Shown here: in pieces, positions 12,936-25,059 of the stretch
Position numbering within the stretch: position 1 is the first letter of the stretch
How the letters are laid out: every line of letters begins with the position of its first letter
Assembly (NCBI GenBank): GCA_963575745.1
Contig: CAUYUJ010019281.1
Span: 708,735-772,734 of the forward strand
DNA from: Prorocentrum cordatum
Taxonomy: Eukaryota > Sar > Dinophyceae > Prorocentrales > Prorocentraceae
Direction: 5' to 3'
DNA length: 64,000 bases
Notes under the pieces: generated by a model
The model's input: only the letters and a program-made list of their open reading frames with translations
The model's database searches: none
What the model was told of the DNA's origin: nothing
Program-made: the position numbers and the translations under genes

Positions 12936-13829
12936 TTCGATCGTCCGCCAGCAACTGGTGGAGTTGCATAACGCTTCGTTTTGAGGTCTCGTGTGTGCGT
13001 TGCAGCTACGCAGTCAGCCCTCCAGACAGCATTGCAAGTCGCCTCGTGACGGTTACCATGTCATTGATGGTGATCTCGGTGGTTTGGGTGACGGTGAGGG
13101 TGTTGGGTTATGGAGAGTCTTGGGGTTGGTGTCGTGGATCTTGCGGGTTCACGTCCTATGTCCTGGTCCTTCGGAGGATTCTGGACGATCAGCAGTCTCG
13201 CAAAGACCCTCGGGCTCCGAGTTGAGATGTTAGCAAGTGGTCTGGCGAAAGTAGCCTCGCCAGCATAGAATGCGGCCAATCCTACGGCGAGGAAAGACGC
13301 AACAAGTTCTAGCAAATTTTGTATACGTGAAGCGCTGGGCTCAAGCAGTGAAACGTTCAGACGCCACATGCACACAGACACTTGCATTAAATGAATATGT
13401 TTCGAACAGTCTTCGACACGGGAAGATCAAGACAATTGTTTTGCTATACGCATACATATAGACTTCAATAGTTCTGACCACTAGTGTAAAGGTAAGCGCT
13501 CGTTAGAACATTGTTTTAATATTATTATTCGAAGTGTGTTTCCAACACTGGTGCCGTACAACTCTTGGTATTATATGTTATAAGCTACCCTGTATCGAAC
13601 GGAGAACTTGAGCGTCTGAATGACGGAACCGGGACAGCAGCGGCGCCGACGCCGGGAAACCAACGGCGAAGCGAAGACGCGCAAATGACGGCCCTGTCGC
13701 TTTCCCGTCGGGGCCTCGCTCGCCGGGCTGCCCGCGGAGGTCTCCATGGGCGAGACGGCGCTGTCCGAGGAGGAGGCCGCGCGGAGGGGCCCCCTCCTCT
13801 TTGCCGGCGAAGGCAGGACGAGGGGGAGA

Positions 13830-13997
13830 TCGGGTGTTGCTAGAGGTGCCCCTGGCCCAAGGTGCCCCCAGGATTTTCAAGGAGGCCACTACGGCCTCCA
13901 GAGCACCCCTCACGAGGTCCAGAGGGCCCCAGGAGCTCCAAAATTGAGCGAAAAGCTGGGGGCACCTTGAGCCAGGGGCACCTTTAGCAACCCCCGA
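13830..13997. mobile_element. MITE-2: 168-bp TIR element
   Basis: Non-coding element with near-perfect inverted ends of about 42 bp. The left end TCGGGTGTTGCTAGAGGTGC, continuing CCCTGGCCCAAGGTGCCCCC, is mirrored by the right end with about three mismatches. It is flanked by a perfect 5-bp duplication GGAGA at 13825-13829 and 13998-14002. TIRs plus a TSD mark a cut-and-paste DNA transposon derivative. The TCGGG start is shared with the other small TIR elements in this window. Confidence 0.9.
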
Positions 13998-14217
13998 GGA
14001 GAGAGGGATCAGACCAGGAAGCGGTACCCATGCCGCTAACCTTGCCCCGCTTTCCTCTGTTTGGGCTTCCTGGGCGGCCCTCGTCGCCACCGCTGGGTTC
14101 ACCTCGAAGTCCTGGGCAAGACGCACCCCGGGAGAGGTCCGGAGAGTGGCGTTATCGGTGCCTTTTGGTTTCCCCAAGGCAGTGGGAGGGGGAAGGTGAG
14201 GAGGAACGAATAGGAAG

Positions 14218-14515
14218 AGACGGAGGAGGAGGAGGAGGAGGAGGAGGAGGAGGAGGAGGAGGAGGAGGAGGAAGAGCAGGAGGAGGAGGAGGAGGAGACA
14301 GGCGGAGGAGGAGAGGAGGAGGAGGAGGAGAGAGGCGGAGGGAGGACGAGGAGGAGGAGGAAGAGAAGGAGGAGGAGGAGACAGGCGGAGGAGAGAGGAG
14401 GAGGAGGAGGGAGGAGGAGGAGGAGGAGGAGGAGGAGGAGGAGGCGGAGGAGGAGGAGGAGGAGGAGGCGGAGGAGGAAGAGGAGGAGAGGGAGGAGGAA
14501 TCAGGGAGGAGAGGG
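14218..14515. repeat. (GGA)n-rich tract
   Basis: Nearly pure purine triplet array about 300 bp long with GGC/GAC interruptions. It is followed by a short GGATGC tandem at 14546-14570. The poly-Glu and poly-Ser ORFs across it are artefacts. Confidence 0.95.
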
Positions 14516-14991
14516 AGACGAGGTCTTGTTTGCCTTCGGCAAGGATGCGGATGCGGATGCGGATGCAGCGATGCGGGGGTCACCCGCGCCAGGGGCCCTG
14601 GAGGGCGATCGGGCTCGCTGAAAAACCCGTGTGGAACATGCGCGAGCGGGAGCGAGACAGCCCATCATGCTGGCCGACCTCTCCGGGCTGGGCCCCTGAC
14701 GTCAGATAGAACGAACGTGGGCGCTTGTACAATCCGTGTGGTCCGTGCAACGAGAGACAAATAAGGTGTCAATTGCAGTACTGTGCAAAACAACCACGAC
14801 CACGACCACGACAGGACGACAACAGGGCGGGCGGAACAGGAAAGATGAAACGACGAGGGGAGGAGGGAGGAAAGAAGGAGGGAGGGAGAAAATGGGAAGC
14901 TAGGCAACCACCTCGGCGGCAGCTTCGCCGTGAAATCCTGGCTGGCCGGCACGGCAGAGGAGGGGGGAAGGAGGCAAGGCCATCAGCCCGT

Positions 14992-15528
14992 TTAGCGCTT
15001 GCAAGGGCGGCCGGGCAATCGCACGACCGCTGGAGTCCAACGCAGAAGTTTTGTCCACCAACGGCCATCCGTGCGATTAAGCGTTTTCTCTATTAGTGCC
15101 AACTTCCGGTTCTGTTGTTGGTCCGCCCAACTGTGGTGTCCAGCAAGCTGGAACATAGTCTCTGCCCGATGTGTCGCTCGTGCAATCCAATCGACGTAAG
15201 GTTCCGGCTCTATGATCATGCCCGACAACTCGTGGTGTAACCTCTGCGTCGGAATGATATTCCGCATCATCCTGCAAATAAAGCTATAGGCCTGAAGGGC
15301 CCCGGAACCATCTTTAGGGATGTGGTGACCATCTGAGAGGCACTGGGTAATGAGGCAGTTTGCCCGCTGTCGCGCCGCGAGGCACGAATGAAAGTTACCA
15401 GGAACCTTTGTTTCCCGACAGTGGGCCACGTTCTTACCAATACCGGCAGCGCGAAAGCATTTTATCTCCAGGTGTGCAGACTGACTGTCCTTTGGGAGGG
15501 AAAGGCAGCCATAGACGATGCTTGCCAC
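14992..15528 (-). pseudogene. LINE reverse-transcriptase C-terminal remnant
   Basis: An open minus-strand frame of up to 178 codons has clearly protein-like composition. The segment from RLHHELSGMII through YVDWIARATHRAETMF to DGRWWTKLLRWTP resembles the region downstream of the RT domain in dinoflagellate-type LINEs, where a W-x-RAT helix and a GRW...W.P motif precede the C-terminus. The catalytic domain is missing, no ATG is well placed, and upstream sequence (15528-15725) no longer reads through. I infer a 5'-truncated or decayed retroelement copy. The family assignment rests on resemblance, not a search. Confidence 0.5.
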
Positions 15529-16359
15529 GTTGTAGAGAGAGTGGACGGCGCTGAGGGTGGGGTCTCGTGCTTGTTGCCCATGACGGTCGGCCGCAGGGCA
15601 TCAAAGGGCAGCCAGTCCGTGATGGGCACATATAGGGGAGTGTGGTAGGCTCGCTTTCTACACTATCATCGGGCAGTCGGTGCGGAAACACATGGGAGCA
15701 GAGGGCGTGGAGCCGATAACGCAAGCATGACTAGCGCGGGGCTTCCGATCTAGGACACCTGGGGCACCGCAGTGGGAACTGACGAAAAACACCTACATGT
15801 CTTGAGCCACCCTCGGGCCCTCGTGAGTCCCCAGGCCACCCCTCACAGCCACGAGGAACTTGATCCTCGACCTTGCGCTCGGGACCCAGACCGTCATCGT
15901 GATTTCTGTCAAGACGTGGACCCCTAGAGCTCTGGACCCCTTGCCCAGGGCCCGCTTCTCATCCGGAGTCGTCTCGTTGACGGTCACAGGTCCCGGAGAG
16001 GGCCTCAGGGGGCGAAGACTGGGCGTTGCCTTGACAGGGCGGCGAACAAAAGGAGGGGGGTGAAGAAAGGTGCACGTCTGTTGTGCCCTCCCAGGGCCCC
16101 GAAAGGGCCCCCTTGGGGCCCACAAGGGGCGCGACAGGTGCACGCCTAACTCCCCCCCCGTTTTATCGCTGCCCCCCCTGCCTCCCTCTGCTAACCTCCA
16201 ACCTCCGCCGCGTCCTCTTGACCGGGAGCTTCACACCTCACTTGGCTGATGGGTGGTATGAATCTCGGAAGGGGGGGGATCTGTCAGCATCATCGCCTGG
16301 CTATGGGTTGTTGTTGGGCTCCCGTGGGGGCGGCACCTCGGGAGGCTGAGGAGGCGCGG

Positions 16360-16590
16360 CGCTTCCTCGCGGAGGAGGAGGAGGCGGAGAAAGAAGAGGA
16401 GGAGGAGGAGGAACGAATAGGAAGAGGAGAAGGAGGAAGAGAAGGAGGAGGAGGAGAAGGAGGAAGAGCAGGAGGAGGAGGAGAAGGAGAAGGAGGAGGG
16501 GGAAGAGGAAGAGGAGGATGAGGTGGAAGAGAAGGGGGACGAGGAGGAGAATGCGGAGGAGGAGGACCAGGAGGAGGAGGAGGAGGAGTC
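16360..16590. repeat. (GGA)n/(GAA)n purine tract
   Basis: GAGGAGGAG-type tract with AAG interruptions immediately upstream of the LINE-C ORF1 remnant. Confidence 0.9.
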
Positions 16591-16744
16591 AATAACAGCT
16601 TTGGAACCAAGAGATATCTGTATCACGAGTGAGCCAGCTTGGCGCCGCAGAGCGCGGGAAAGGAGAGCGTCAGCCAGGTGTCCCATCATATTGGACAAGG
16701 CCAGGGAGCTATATTATTTGCATCGTAGTGCGCATCGTGGGGCA

Positions 16745-17400
16745 ATGTCCAGGATTTGTCCGCCATGTTCGTTTCAAGTTCCAATCGAGTACCAGACGTG
16801 TGGTCGGTGTGGCAAAGAGGGCACAGGCTCGGAATAGACAACAAGGCAAGGTCCTCGCCCTCGGCATTGTTTCCACAGTCGATCCCGCCTCAAGCGGCTG
16901 CCATCGAGGGTGCCACGGGCAAGGGTTCCACCACCGACAGTATCAAAGGTCATCGGTGCGGCAACCCCAGCATCTCCGGACATGGCGTTCACCAATCCAG
17001 TGTGCCATGCGCCGCCAGACGAGATAGATTTCGCAGCCAGGCGCATATACTTCCGAGAAGTTCATATGACAATGAATCCGACGGCGAATTTCATTCCGGT
17101 CTCCCACCAAGCTGGCAAGACGATGACCGATCGCATGGACGAGTATGCCAAGATCACCACATACCGCTTCATGCTGGCCCAGCTAGGGGGCATCCAAAAG
17201 CATATGATATGTGGCAAAGTCACAATGGCGCTCAACTTTGGCCGTGTCAAGAACATTGACGATCAGATCACCGCGCTTGGTGGGCAGAAGGCCATGCTCG
17301 AGAAGGGCGTCGCCCACAATAAGCAGACGACCGATCATCTCTTGCGTTTCCAGCAGGAGGGAAGCCGACTGGGATATGGCTGGCGGCCCGTCCAGCGCCG
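16745..17400 (+). pseudogene. LINE-C ORF1-like remnant
   Basis: The ATG at 16745 opens a short frame that begins with a four-cysteine zinc ribbon (CPPC, then CGRC 14 residues on). It stops at 16835-16837, and the same frame is open again from about 16880 to 17400 and beyond. That second part contains FREVHMTMNPTANF and a helical stretch KNIDDQITALGGQKAMLEKG. Zinc ribbon followed by a helical region is the layout of ORF1 in LINE-A and LINE-B here, hence the call. The in-frame stop and lack of clean continuity past 17400 say it is dead. 17400-19950 holds Pro/Ser/Gln-rich pieces in shifting frames that I cannot assemble. Confidence 0.45.
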
Positions 17401-19949
17401 CAGGTGCGATGCCCCAGCAGCCCTGTGGAGCTTCAGCGTCTGGCATGTGCAGTCGGCGGCGCCTTCAGCTCTAGTCGTTCAGCCCCAGTCCAAGGCAGCC
17501 GTGCCGTTTCAGCGGCCTCCCAATTCCGCGGGCCAAGGTCAGCAAGTTCATCCGGTATCAAGCGGGAGTGCAGCAGCGGCGCAGGGCGACGAAGTGGTTC
17601 AGGGGCCATCTACCGCCGCCGCGAGCCCCAGCGCCGAAGACCCCCAGCATGAGTATTGCAAGCCCGTTGCATCTTTCAGCCGGCCCCAGAGTTCGTTTTG
17701 CAGCATCTCTTGCATCTGCGCAATCATCAGCACCGAACGGTCAGGGATCGCCTCGCACGCCCACGGAGCCAGCAGCGGAGGAGAGACCCAAGTCGATTGC
17801 GTAACCCGTTCCCCAGTGGCCCCAGAGTTCACGGGTCGAGCACGTCATTGGGCCAGTTACATTCTCTGGGCATGCCATCGCCAGGTTGTCTGGCGCACCC
17901 GATCATGCCGCAGCAGGAGCGCGAGTGCGAGATAGTTCCAGTATTTGGCACGCCCTAGCAAGCCGCTGCACCGCCCCCTGTCTTGACCCCGCCCCAGAGT
18001 CAGCTTTCCGATGCCGAGATTGGGCGGCTGGTGCTGCAGATCAAGACAGCAGCCATCCAGAACAGCACGGACTGCATTCCATGAGCACAGAGCAGGTCGC
18101 CACCGCCATGGCCATCGAAGCTCTTCAGGAGGTCCTCGGGCCCTCATGGAGATGCACGCCCTTGTCGACGAGGTACATGATGCTCTCCAGCCGCCCAGTA
18201 CATCGGGAGCTACCCGTTCGGGGACTCCAGCAGGTCTGCAGCCCCAAGTGACTCATGCCCCGCCCCCTCCTCGTGCCAGGGCAGAGCCCGCCACGCAAGT
18301 GCCGGCGTCGGGTTGGGCGAGAACGACGAGACGGCTCAGCTGTGGGCAGCGAGGCCGCCCAGGATCTGTCGACTGGGAGAGCCTTGGCTTCTTTCGACTC
18401 TCCCCCTGCCCCGCTCCCTGACACCGCGCGGGGGACTGCAAACCGTTCCTTCTCGTCCGAGGTGGTTTCGGGGGGCCTGCGTGCGCCGCCCAAAGGCCCG
18501 CGCCATTGCTCCAGCTCGATGGCAAGTTCTGCCCCGGATCCTAATGCAGGCGCTCCCTCGATGTGAATCCAGGATCTACGGGTGCTGTCGACGGGCCCGC
18601 CCGAGGAGGCCTGTCGCGCGCGCAATCAGCGACTTTTTCTGCCGACTCGACTCCGCTCCGCCGCGCCGCCGGCATCGTGGGCGGTTGCCCGCGCATTTCA
18701 GCGAAGGGGCAGTTCAGCCGGGGCAGACTGGCCAGGCCCCCACCCCCCAGCGCTGCCCACGTGGGCGAGGGGCCCCATGCCGAAAAGGGGGTCTGGGGCC
18801 CCTCTGAGAGCTCAGCTGCTGGGGGTGTTAATCCATCATGACCGCGATTCTGCGGTGCGCCACCGCCGTGATCCCACGGTGGACCCATCCCGGGAGGCGA
18901 GGCGACCCCTCGGCCCCATTCCTGAGGAGGAATCCGAACCGATTCGATCCCCTGCCCCCCCTCCCCGTCGACTTGCGCGGCTGCATGCCCCTTCGGGTTC
19001 TGGCTCGCGTGCGCTGAGCGCCTGCTCATCTGGAGAACCCTTGACCTCCTCGCGCTGGAGGAACCGGCGCAGTTCGCGGTTAACAGCTGCGCCGGCAGGA
19101 CAGGGCAGCGGGATATCGGGCAACTCTATTGCGATGGCTCGCTTGGCCCGCAGGAAGCTGACGCGGCGTCGCGGGGCGTTGTCAGAGTTGTCCAAGATGA
19201 TCGGGGGTGCGTTTTCGCCGGGGTGACCGGAGTTCGATGGGTTTGGCCGCTCCATGTTTCGCTCCCGCCATCGCCGGACAGTGCAGACCTGGGGCTCTTG
19301 GCCATCTTGCGGGCCGCGATTGTCGCCGTTGCGAACCGGGTTTCGCTGCCACTTCGCGTTTGCAACGACGGCCTGAACGCCGTGGACTTCCCGTCGCAAC
19401 TCATCCTCCGCCAAGGCGTGGACTGATCGCCAGGCATGCCAGGGTCTTTCTGTCCTTCGCTCTGCCCCGTCGCTCAGTCCTCTTGTTTCGCGCCCACGGG
19501 CGCGATTGGCACCCTTGACATTCATTTATTGACAATGCAGTAAGGTCCGCGATCAGGAGCGCCCCCACCCCTGCCCCTCTGGCGAGCGATCTTGTTGATT
19601 TCGCGCAGTAGGCACATCGGCCGAGAGCGGGAATGGCTGGCTACGGCGCCGCCTGCACACGGGGCTACCTATCCTGTGCTCATTCGCGACTCCGTTGCCT
19701 CCTTTCACGTCGACAGTTCGAGTTCGCCGCCCCGCAGCCTGAAAGCAGCACGCAGTGGTTCAGCAGCTCCCAGGCACAATTCCACGATCAATGCCAGCGT
19801 GCATTTTCAGGTCACTCAGCCCAATGTCCGCCCCCGAGGTTCCTCTGGCCAAAAATGTCAGAAAGCGCATCCGCTGGCCCTCAGGAGGCTGGGGCCCTTC
19901 GGGGGGCCAGGCGCGCCGGACCTTCTCGCGCCATCTCACGCGGGCATTT

Positions 19950-20275
19950 GAGCCGCGAGTTTGGCGTGGAGATATGGTTGAGCTATGACGAGCCGCGCGT
20001 CCAAATCAAGTCCCAGCCGCAGTATCTTGCCCCAAAGCAGGTCACCGAGCTTCACTCCTCCCCTCGCTCTTTCCCTCGGATCCTCCGCGTCTCTCTGCAG
20101 GCCCCAGGATCCGAGATGAAGATTGTGTCCGCCCGTGCTCCCAAGGATGGCAATAAAGCCAGAGACCGAGTCCAGCTCTGGAAGGCCGTCGACGATCTGT
20201 TGGGTCACCTGGTTGCGCAATTCGCGTTCATTGGCGCCGACGCCCGCGCGGGATCTCAGACCTCGGAATCTGTGG
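19950..20275 (+). pseudogene. LINE-C endonuclease remnant
   Basis: A plus-strand frame reads EFGVEIWLSYDEP, then KIVSARAPKDGNKARDRVQ, WKAVDDLLGHLV and FIGADARAG. This lines up with the minus-strand LINE-A endonuclease (GVQIWLHEDL, then TAISARAPAAS and FWAPLQKELAAAL...VVFVDG) in the same order and spacing, which is the APE-type endonuclease core. Motifs upstream (the catalytic Glu region) are not readable and no RT follows, so this is a fragment. 20275-21590 shows no gene I can name. Confidence 0.5.
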
Positions 20276-21595
20276 GCAGCGCGGGGTGCAGCCAGCAGCG
20301 AGACAGGAGAGGCCTTCCAGCCAGCTTCGGCTGGTGGGCAACTTGCTGCCATCAACCCGTTCGAGGGGGGGTCGACTGCGCATGCGTTGCGCCCTGCCTG
20401 CGGCCCAGTTGCTCTATGGTTCGCGCCTGGGCTGGCTGCGACAATCTTGACAGAGCTGAAGACCGCGCCCTGGCCCTCGCCACCTTGCGCCAGGGTCCGG
20501 ATTCGCGGCGAGCCACGCGCTTCGCCGCGGCCGCCGACGCCGCCCCGCTTCGGGGCCCCGAAAAAGTGAGCCAGTTTCGGGGGGGGGGGGGGGGCTCGCC
20601 CAGGCCCCGCGTCGACCTTGGGGGGGGGCCCTTCTAAGCACGCAGCCGAGGCCGCGCGACTGGCCCTCAACTTCGCCGGGCGATGGGCATACAGCGATCT
20701 CAAGGCCACTCGCGCCAAGCTTGACGTGCGCCCTAGGGCGCCCTTTTCCAGCGAGGCCGCCGCTGGGCCAAGACGGCGCTGGCTGCGGTGTGCCGCGCCC
20801 AAGACATGCTGCTATTCCCAATTGCTTTCTGCGTTGCTCCAGGGCCATTATTGCTGAAAGCCTCGAAGCGGATCGATGTAGTTCCTTTGGGTCGATCGCC
20901 GGAGGCGTCGTGATTTCTGTGGATGTCCGTCAGTTGCGGCAGCGATGGAAGCACGGCCACGCGTTTTTGCGTTTTGGGAGGCGGAACACAACGCCGATGT
21001 GTGCGTGTGTGTTATTTTGTTTCTTGGGCCCTAATGGGGCCCCGCTGCAGGCCCCAATGGAGCCCCGTTGCCCGCGGCCTCGGCCATCGCCGAACGCGTG
21101 TAGTAGCACGATGGCAAAGCTGAGAGTGCGAAGTATACTCTCCGGCATAAAATAATAGAAAGATGCAACTCGCGCAGGCCATCCGTTGGCTGACTCTGTT
21201 CACCAAGCGCTCCTGCCCCCGCCCCCTCTTCCCATTCGCCTGCGCAAGTGCCCCATGTGTTGACCGAGTCGTGGTCAGACCTGGTGGCGGGGCGGCAGGA
21301 TCCACCACTGCGCCCAGCATGCTGCGCGGCGGCGCTCGAGGGCGGGCCTGCGGCGCATATGACCAGGCTGCCTCCGCTGCTCTGCCTCCCGCGGGAGCCT
21401 GCGCGAAGCCTGCGGGAGCTTGCGCGAAGCCCCTGTGAGGGCCCCAGCGGATTCATATATTGTCAGGTGAGGTGCGGCGGCAGGCACCCGCCCGGCGCGC
21501 GCGGGGGCGGGCGCGCCGGTCTCGGTGCGCGCCGCGGGGGGCCCCGCGGCGCCCCTCGAGGCGCTGGGCCCCCCTGGGGGGGCAGGAGGGGGAGA

Positions 21596-22030
21596 GTGGG
21601 GCCCAGACGGGGTGAGCCCAGGCGGAGACGGAGCACTCTCGCAGGCCTAGAGGTTGACACCAACACCAAGATCGGCGGCGTTCCTCCACCGAGGGACGAA
21701 CATCCCGATCTCGGCGATGGTGGTAATGTTCTGGCTTCCAGGGCGACCGAAATATTACCACCAACACCGAATTCTAGGATCGTCTCCACCCTGTGGAGGC
21801 AGCCCCGTGTCTTGGTATTGGTGCTCATTTCCAGGCCTCCAACACTCCTTGTGATTTTGCTACGCCTGGACGCGGCATCCCATCAGATGTTGAGTCCAGA
21901 CGGAGTAAGCCCAGACGGACACCGAGCGCTCCGAATGGATTTCCGCATGGACCTAGCTGTCTATCTTGAGAGGCTCAGTCCAGACGGAGGAAGCCCAGAC
22001 GGAGACCGAGCATTCCGTATGGATGTACTC
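21596..22030. repeat. CAGACGG direct repeats around the foldback
   Basis: A 38-bp motif (CCAGACGGAGTAAGCCCAGA, then CGGAYACCGAGC and CTC) occurs at about 21602, 21896 and 21978. The first copy is separated from the other two by the foldback element. Confidence 0.7.
21643..21838. mobile_element. Foldback (large inverted repeat) with 88-bp arms
   Basis: The left arm 21643-21730 and right arm 21751-21838 are inverted copies at roughly 75% identity around a 20-bp loop. Both arms start AGGCCT, contain ACCAAYACCAAGA, and meet the loop at GGTGGTAATRTT. The element is non-coding. It could be a foldback/MITE-type transposon or a hairpin-RNA locus; sequence alone does not decide. Confidence 0.8.
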
Positions 22031-22609
22031 CGTATGGACGCGGCCTCTTTTGAGTTGTCCAGTTTCTTGGGGTCACGCTGGCCCAGGCCAGCAAGTTGCC
22101 AGAAACAGGCCGGAGTGGCACCCGCGCGAGGCAAGGGAGCGGCACGGCAAGGGGGCAGCTGGAGCAGCCAGGGGACACCCGAGCGGGGCAGCTTGCCCCG
22201 CAGCCTGGGGCAACGTGGCCAGCCGGACAGGGCGGGGAACGCCAGAACGAGGCAGACGCCCGGCTTTCGGGGGGCAGACGGGCATTCCCGAGCGAAGCAA
22301 GATGCCCAGCGGCGGGGGGAAATAGATCAGCTGGCAGGGGGCGGGAACAGCTGGGTGGCAGAAATCTGGGGAGACCGAGGCCCATGAACCGGAAAGGGGT
22401 AACGAGCTGCTCCTGTCAAGCAACGCCTGCGCAGGGAGACCAACGGCCAGAACAGTCAACAAGAAACCCGTTGAGGAGGGAGGAGGGCGGACCGTGCATG
22501 AGGTCAACCTTGTTTGGGGGCGCTACAGCTCAAGGATAATAAAGTCATAGGGGGGCCAGGGAGGAATGAGGATGAGGAACGAGAAATGGAATTTGACTTG
22601 TCACCTCCT

Positions 22610-22950
22610 CCTTCCTCTTCCCCTTCATCTTCTCCTTCTCCTCCTCCTCCTCTTCCTCCTCCTTGGCCCTGGTGCCCCCTGGCGTCTGTCGGCCTCCCAC
22701 ACGCGCGCGTCGGCCTGCGGAGGTGGCCAAGCTCATAGAGGAGATGAAGGGCGCGTGGCCTGGGGTGGACTACGACCTGCTGAGGCAGGGAGGGAGGCGG
22801 AGGCGGAGGGTGATGATGCGGTGGGAGGTGCCATTTGTGAGGAGGTGGAGGGGGAGATGAAAGAAAAAGGAGGAAGGAGGAGGAGGAGGAGGAGAAGGAG
22901 GAGGAGGAAATAAGAAGGAGGGAGGAGGAAGGCGGAGGGGGAGAGATGAT
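22610..22950. repeat. Microsatellite patches, (TCC)n then (GGA)n
   Basis: TCC-type tract at about 22600-22660 and GGA-type tract at about 22860-22945, separated by unrecognised GC-rich sequence. The GGA tract leads to the left boundary of LINE-A. 22030-22560 holds GGCAAGG/GGGGCAG-rich sequence without a recognised gene. Confidence 0.8.
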
Positions 22951-23065
22951 GATAATGATGATTGATTGGCTGGGCTGTAGGCGGACCTGGAGCTCTGCTG
23001 GAATCGCGGCTTGAGGAAGCAGCGAGCGCGGCCAAGGGGCAGCGCAGGCTACGTTAAAGCGGAAA

Positions 23066-24859
23066 TTATACCGCTGGGTCCACGTCGGGCGCCAGCGGAG
23101 GAAGTAAGGCTCGAGTGCGAGTTTCGCCCCGGGCTCCCGTGGCGCGGAGTGCTGAGGCGTCCGCCCGGTCGGCTGCTATCACAGCCTGTTCGGAGTGGCG
23201 GGGTAAAAGACCTGCCTTTATTTTCTCTCGGCACTGTCTGCTCGAAAACTGCAGGTGGTGCAAGGCTCGAGGCCGAGTACGGAAATTCTTTTGGCAGCAC
23301 GGGCAACGTGTTCCTATGATATAGTACCGCGCCTGCATCTTAACGCCGTGGGCGTGGCGTTGGCGAGCGGCCAGACCCTTCGCCCCTTTACACTGCTTAC
23401 CGCACGCGGGGCAAGGGAGGAGTGGATCCTTGGGCACGAAGAGACTGGCATCTGCCGCCTGCTTGCCTCGCAGCCGCCTCGCGGAGGAGGGAGGGCGCTC
23501 AGCCGGGTGAGGACACGCGCTGAACTCATGACACAGGCGCCTCCACCTTTTCGGTTGGGCGGTGATGTATTCCTTCCATGCTCCTGGAAAGGCGAATGGG
23601 TCTCCCAAGACCGCTAAACAGTCAAAGTGAAACCGCCGAAGATGTCTCAAATCAAGGAATAGCTCAAACGTGGACGGGGGCTTCGGAATCGCAGAAATAC
23701 AACTAACCACTAGCGGAGGAGCAGACATCTGCGAACAGAGGCCCGCGAGCCTACGAGCTCGGACCAACGAGTGAGGCGGGTGCTGCTGAAGGTAGGTTTG
23801 TGCTTCGCGGGCAACCTCAGGAGGAATGCCAGCACGCTGAAGATCTTCGGCGAGCGTGGGTAGGTGTAGTTGATCAACACCGTACAAGTACTCGCGGACG
23901 ATGGAGTCGAAGGCCTTGGCAAGGTCAAGAAAAAGTAATGCCCATGACGTGCGCGTGGTAAGGTTTCTCTCGACAAACGTTTGCGGCGCAGTAATGAGGA
24001 GAGTGGCATCTCTCCCTGGTACAGAGCCGCATTGTGCAGGGCCAAGAAAGTCGTGTACATGTTGGAAGACGGGCTCGGCGATTGATACGCAGTACCACTT
24101 CGAGAGATGATTTGAAACGAGGATCCCGCGGCTGGAGTCGCAGTTCGCGGGGGCGCCTTTCTGCTTCCAGATGTCCAACAGCTTGCCGCCCTTCATGGCC
24201 ACCGGAGCCGTCGCCGCCGAGGTGGCCAAGTTGAACAAGGGCATGACTACGTCAAGCGTGCCCTCTCTCCCAGCGCGCCACACCTCAGCGCCAATACCAT
24301 CTGGCCCAAGTCCTTTTTTAGGATGAACCCGCGAAAGTTGCCGCCATACGGAACTGCGATCAAATGGTTCAGAAGGTTGATGAAGTGCTGGACGCGGGCA
24401 TTGCTGCACGCGGGCAGCGACCTCGCTCGTATGGAGGATCTGGCCGGCGAACAAGGACGCTTAGTGGCGCTTCCACCTTGAGGAGGTCTGACCAGGATCG
24501 TACAGCGAGCGGCCCTGCTCGTCGTTGACCTTCGCGTGCTTCCGGAAGCCCCGGGGCGCCCGAATCTGACGGGTGATGCCGAACAGAGCCTTGGTGTTGC
24601 CATCTCGGTCTGCGACGTCCGCCTGCCTTGCCGGGCCCTCTGCCCAGGTCTGCCGATCGGCCCGAGTGAGCGCTCTCGTGGCGTTGCGGTGCGCCGACAG
24701 GGAGGCAGAGTACTGAGCCGCCCTCCTGCGGGCGGCCGCGATGGACCCACGTAGAGCGGCATACTCGGGCGAAGCAGGACTGCGCAGATGACCTGCCCAT
24801 GCGTGAAACCCTCGTTGGAGTAGGACGCGCTGTGCCTGCTGCCAGCTCCAGACTGCCAA
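23066..24859 (-). pseudogene. LINE-A linker and internally deleted reverse transcriptase
   Basis: A linker frame at 24859-24461 ends in GNTKALFGITRQIRAPRG, typical of the stretch before a LINE RT. The RT frame 24454-23066 then shows GLGPDGIGAEVW, a DIWKQKGAPANCDSSRGI fingers motif, QCGSVPGRDA and motif A FLDLAKAFDS. After PPEVAREAQTYLQ it jumps to a C-terminal region with no motif B or [YV]xDD motif C, so the catalytic centre is missing. The C-terminus carries two Cys/His fingers (CPACGKQC...RHAH and CPCCQKNFRTRPRALHH). The linker and RT are in different frames, and the protein would be inactive. Confidence 0.75.
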
Positions 24860-25059
24860 GTTCCTGATGCCCGGGGTGTTCTTGATGAGAGCCCAGCTCG
24901 TCGAAGAGATCCAGGGTTTCTTGGGAACTCGCGAAGAAGTGCTCGAGTTGGAGGCCCTGGACGCGCTCGATCATTTGAGCGTGGTAGACGTCGGGGCCCT
25001 GAGTGACGCTGTGCTGGAGCTCGTCCGCGAGGGCGAACATGTCCGCTTCGAAGGCCCGG

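Noticed and set aside
16025-16175. Another TIR element, with GGGGGGTGAAGAA as in MITE-3
   Set aside because: Inverted arms of about 25 bp can be drawn, but the tips and a 5-bp duplication cannot be defined. It may be a decayed relative.
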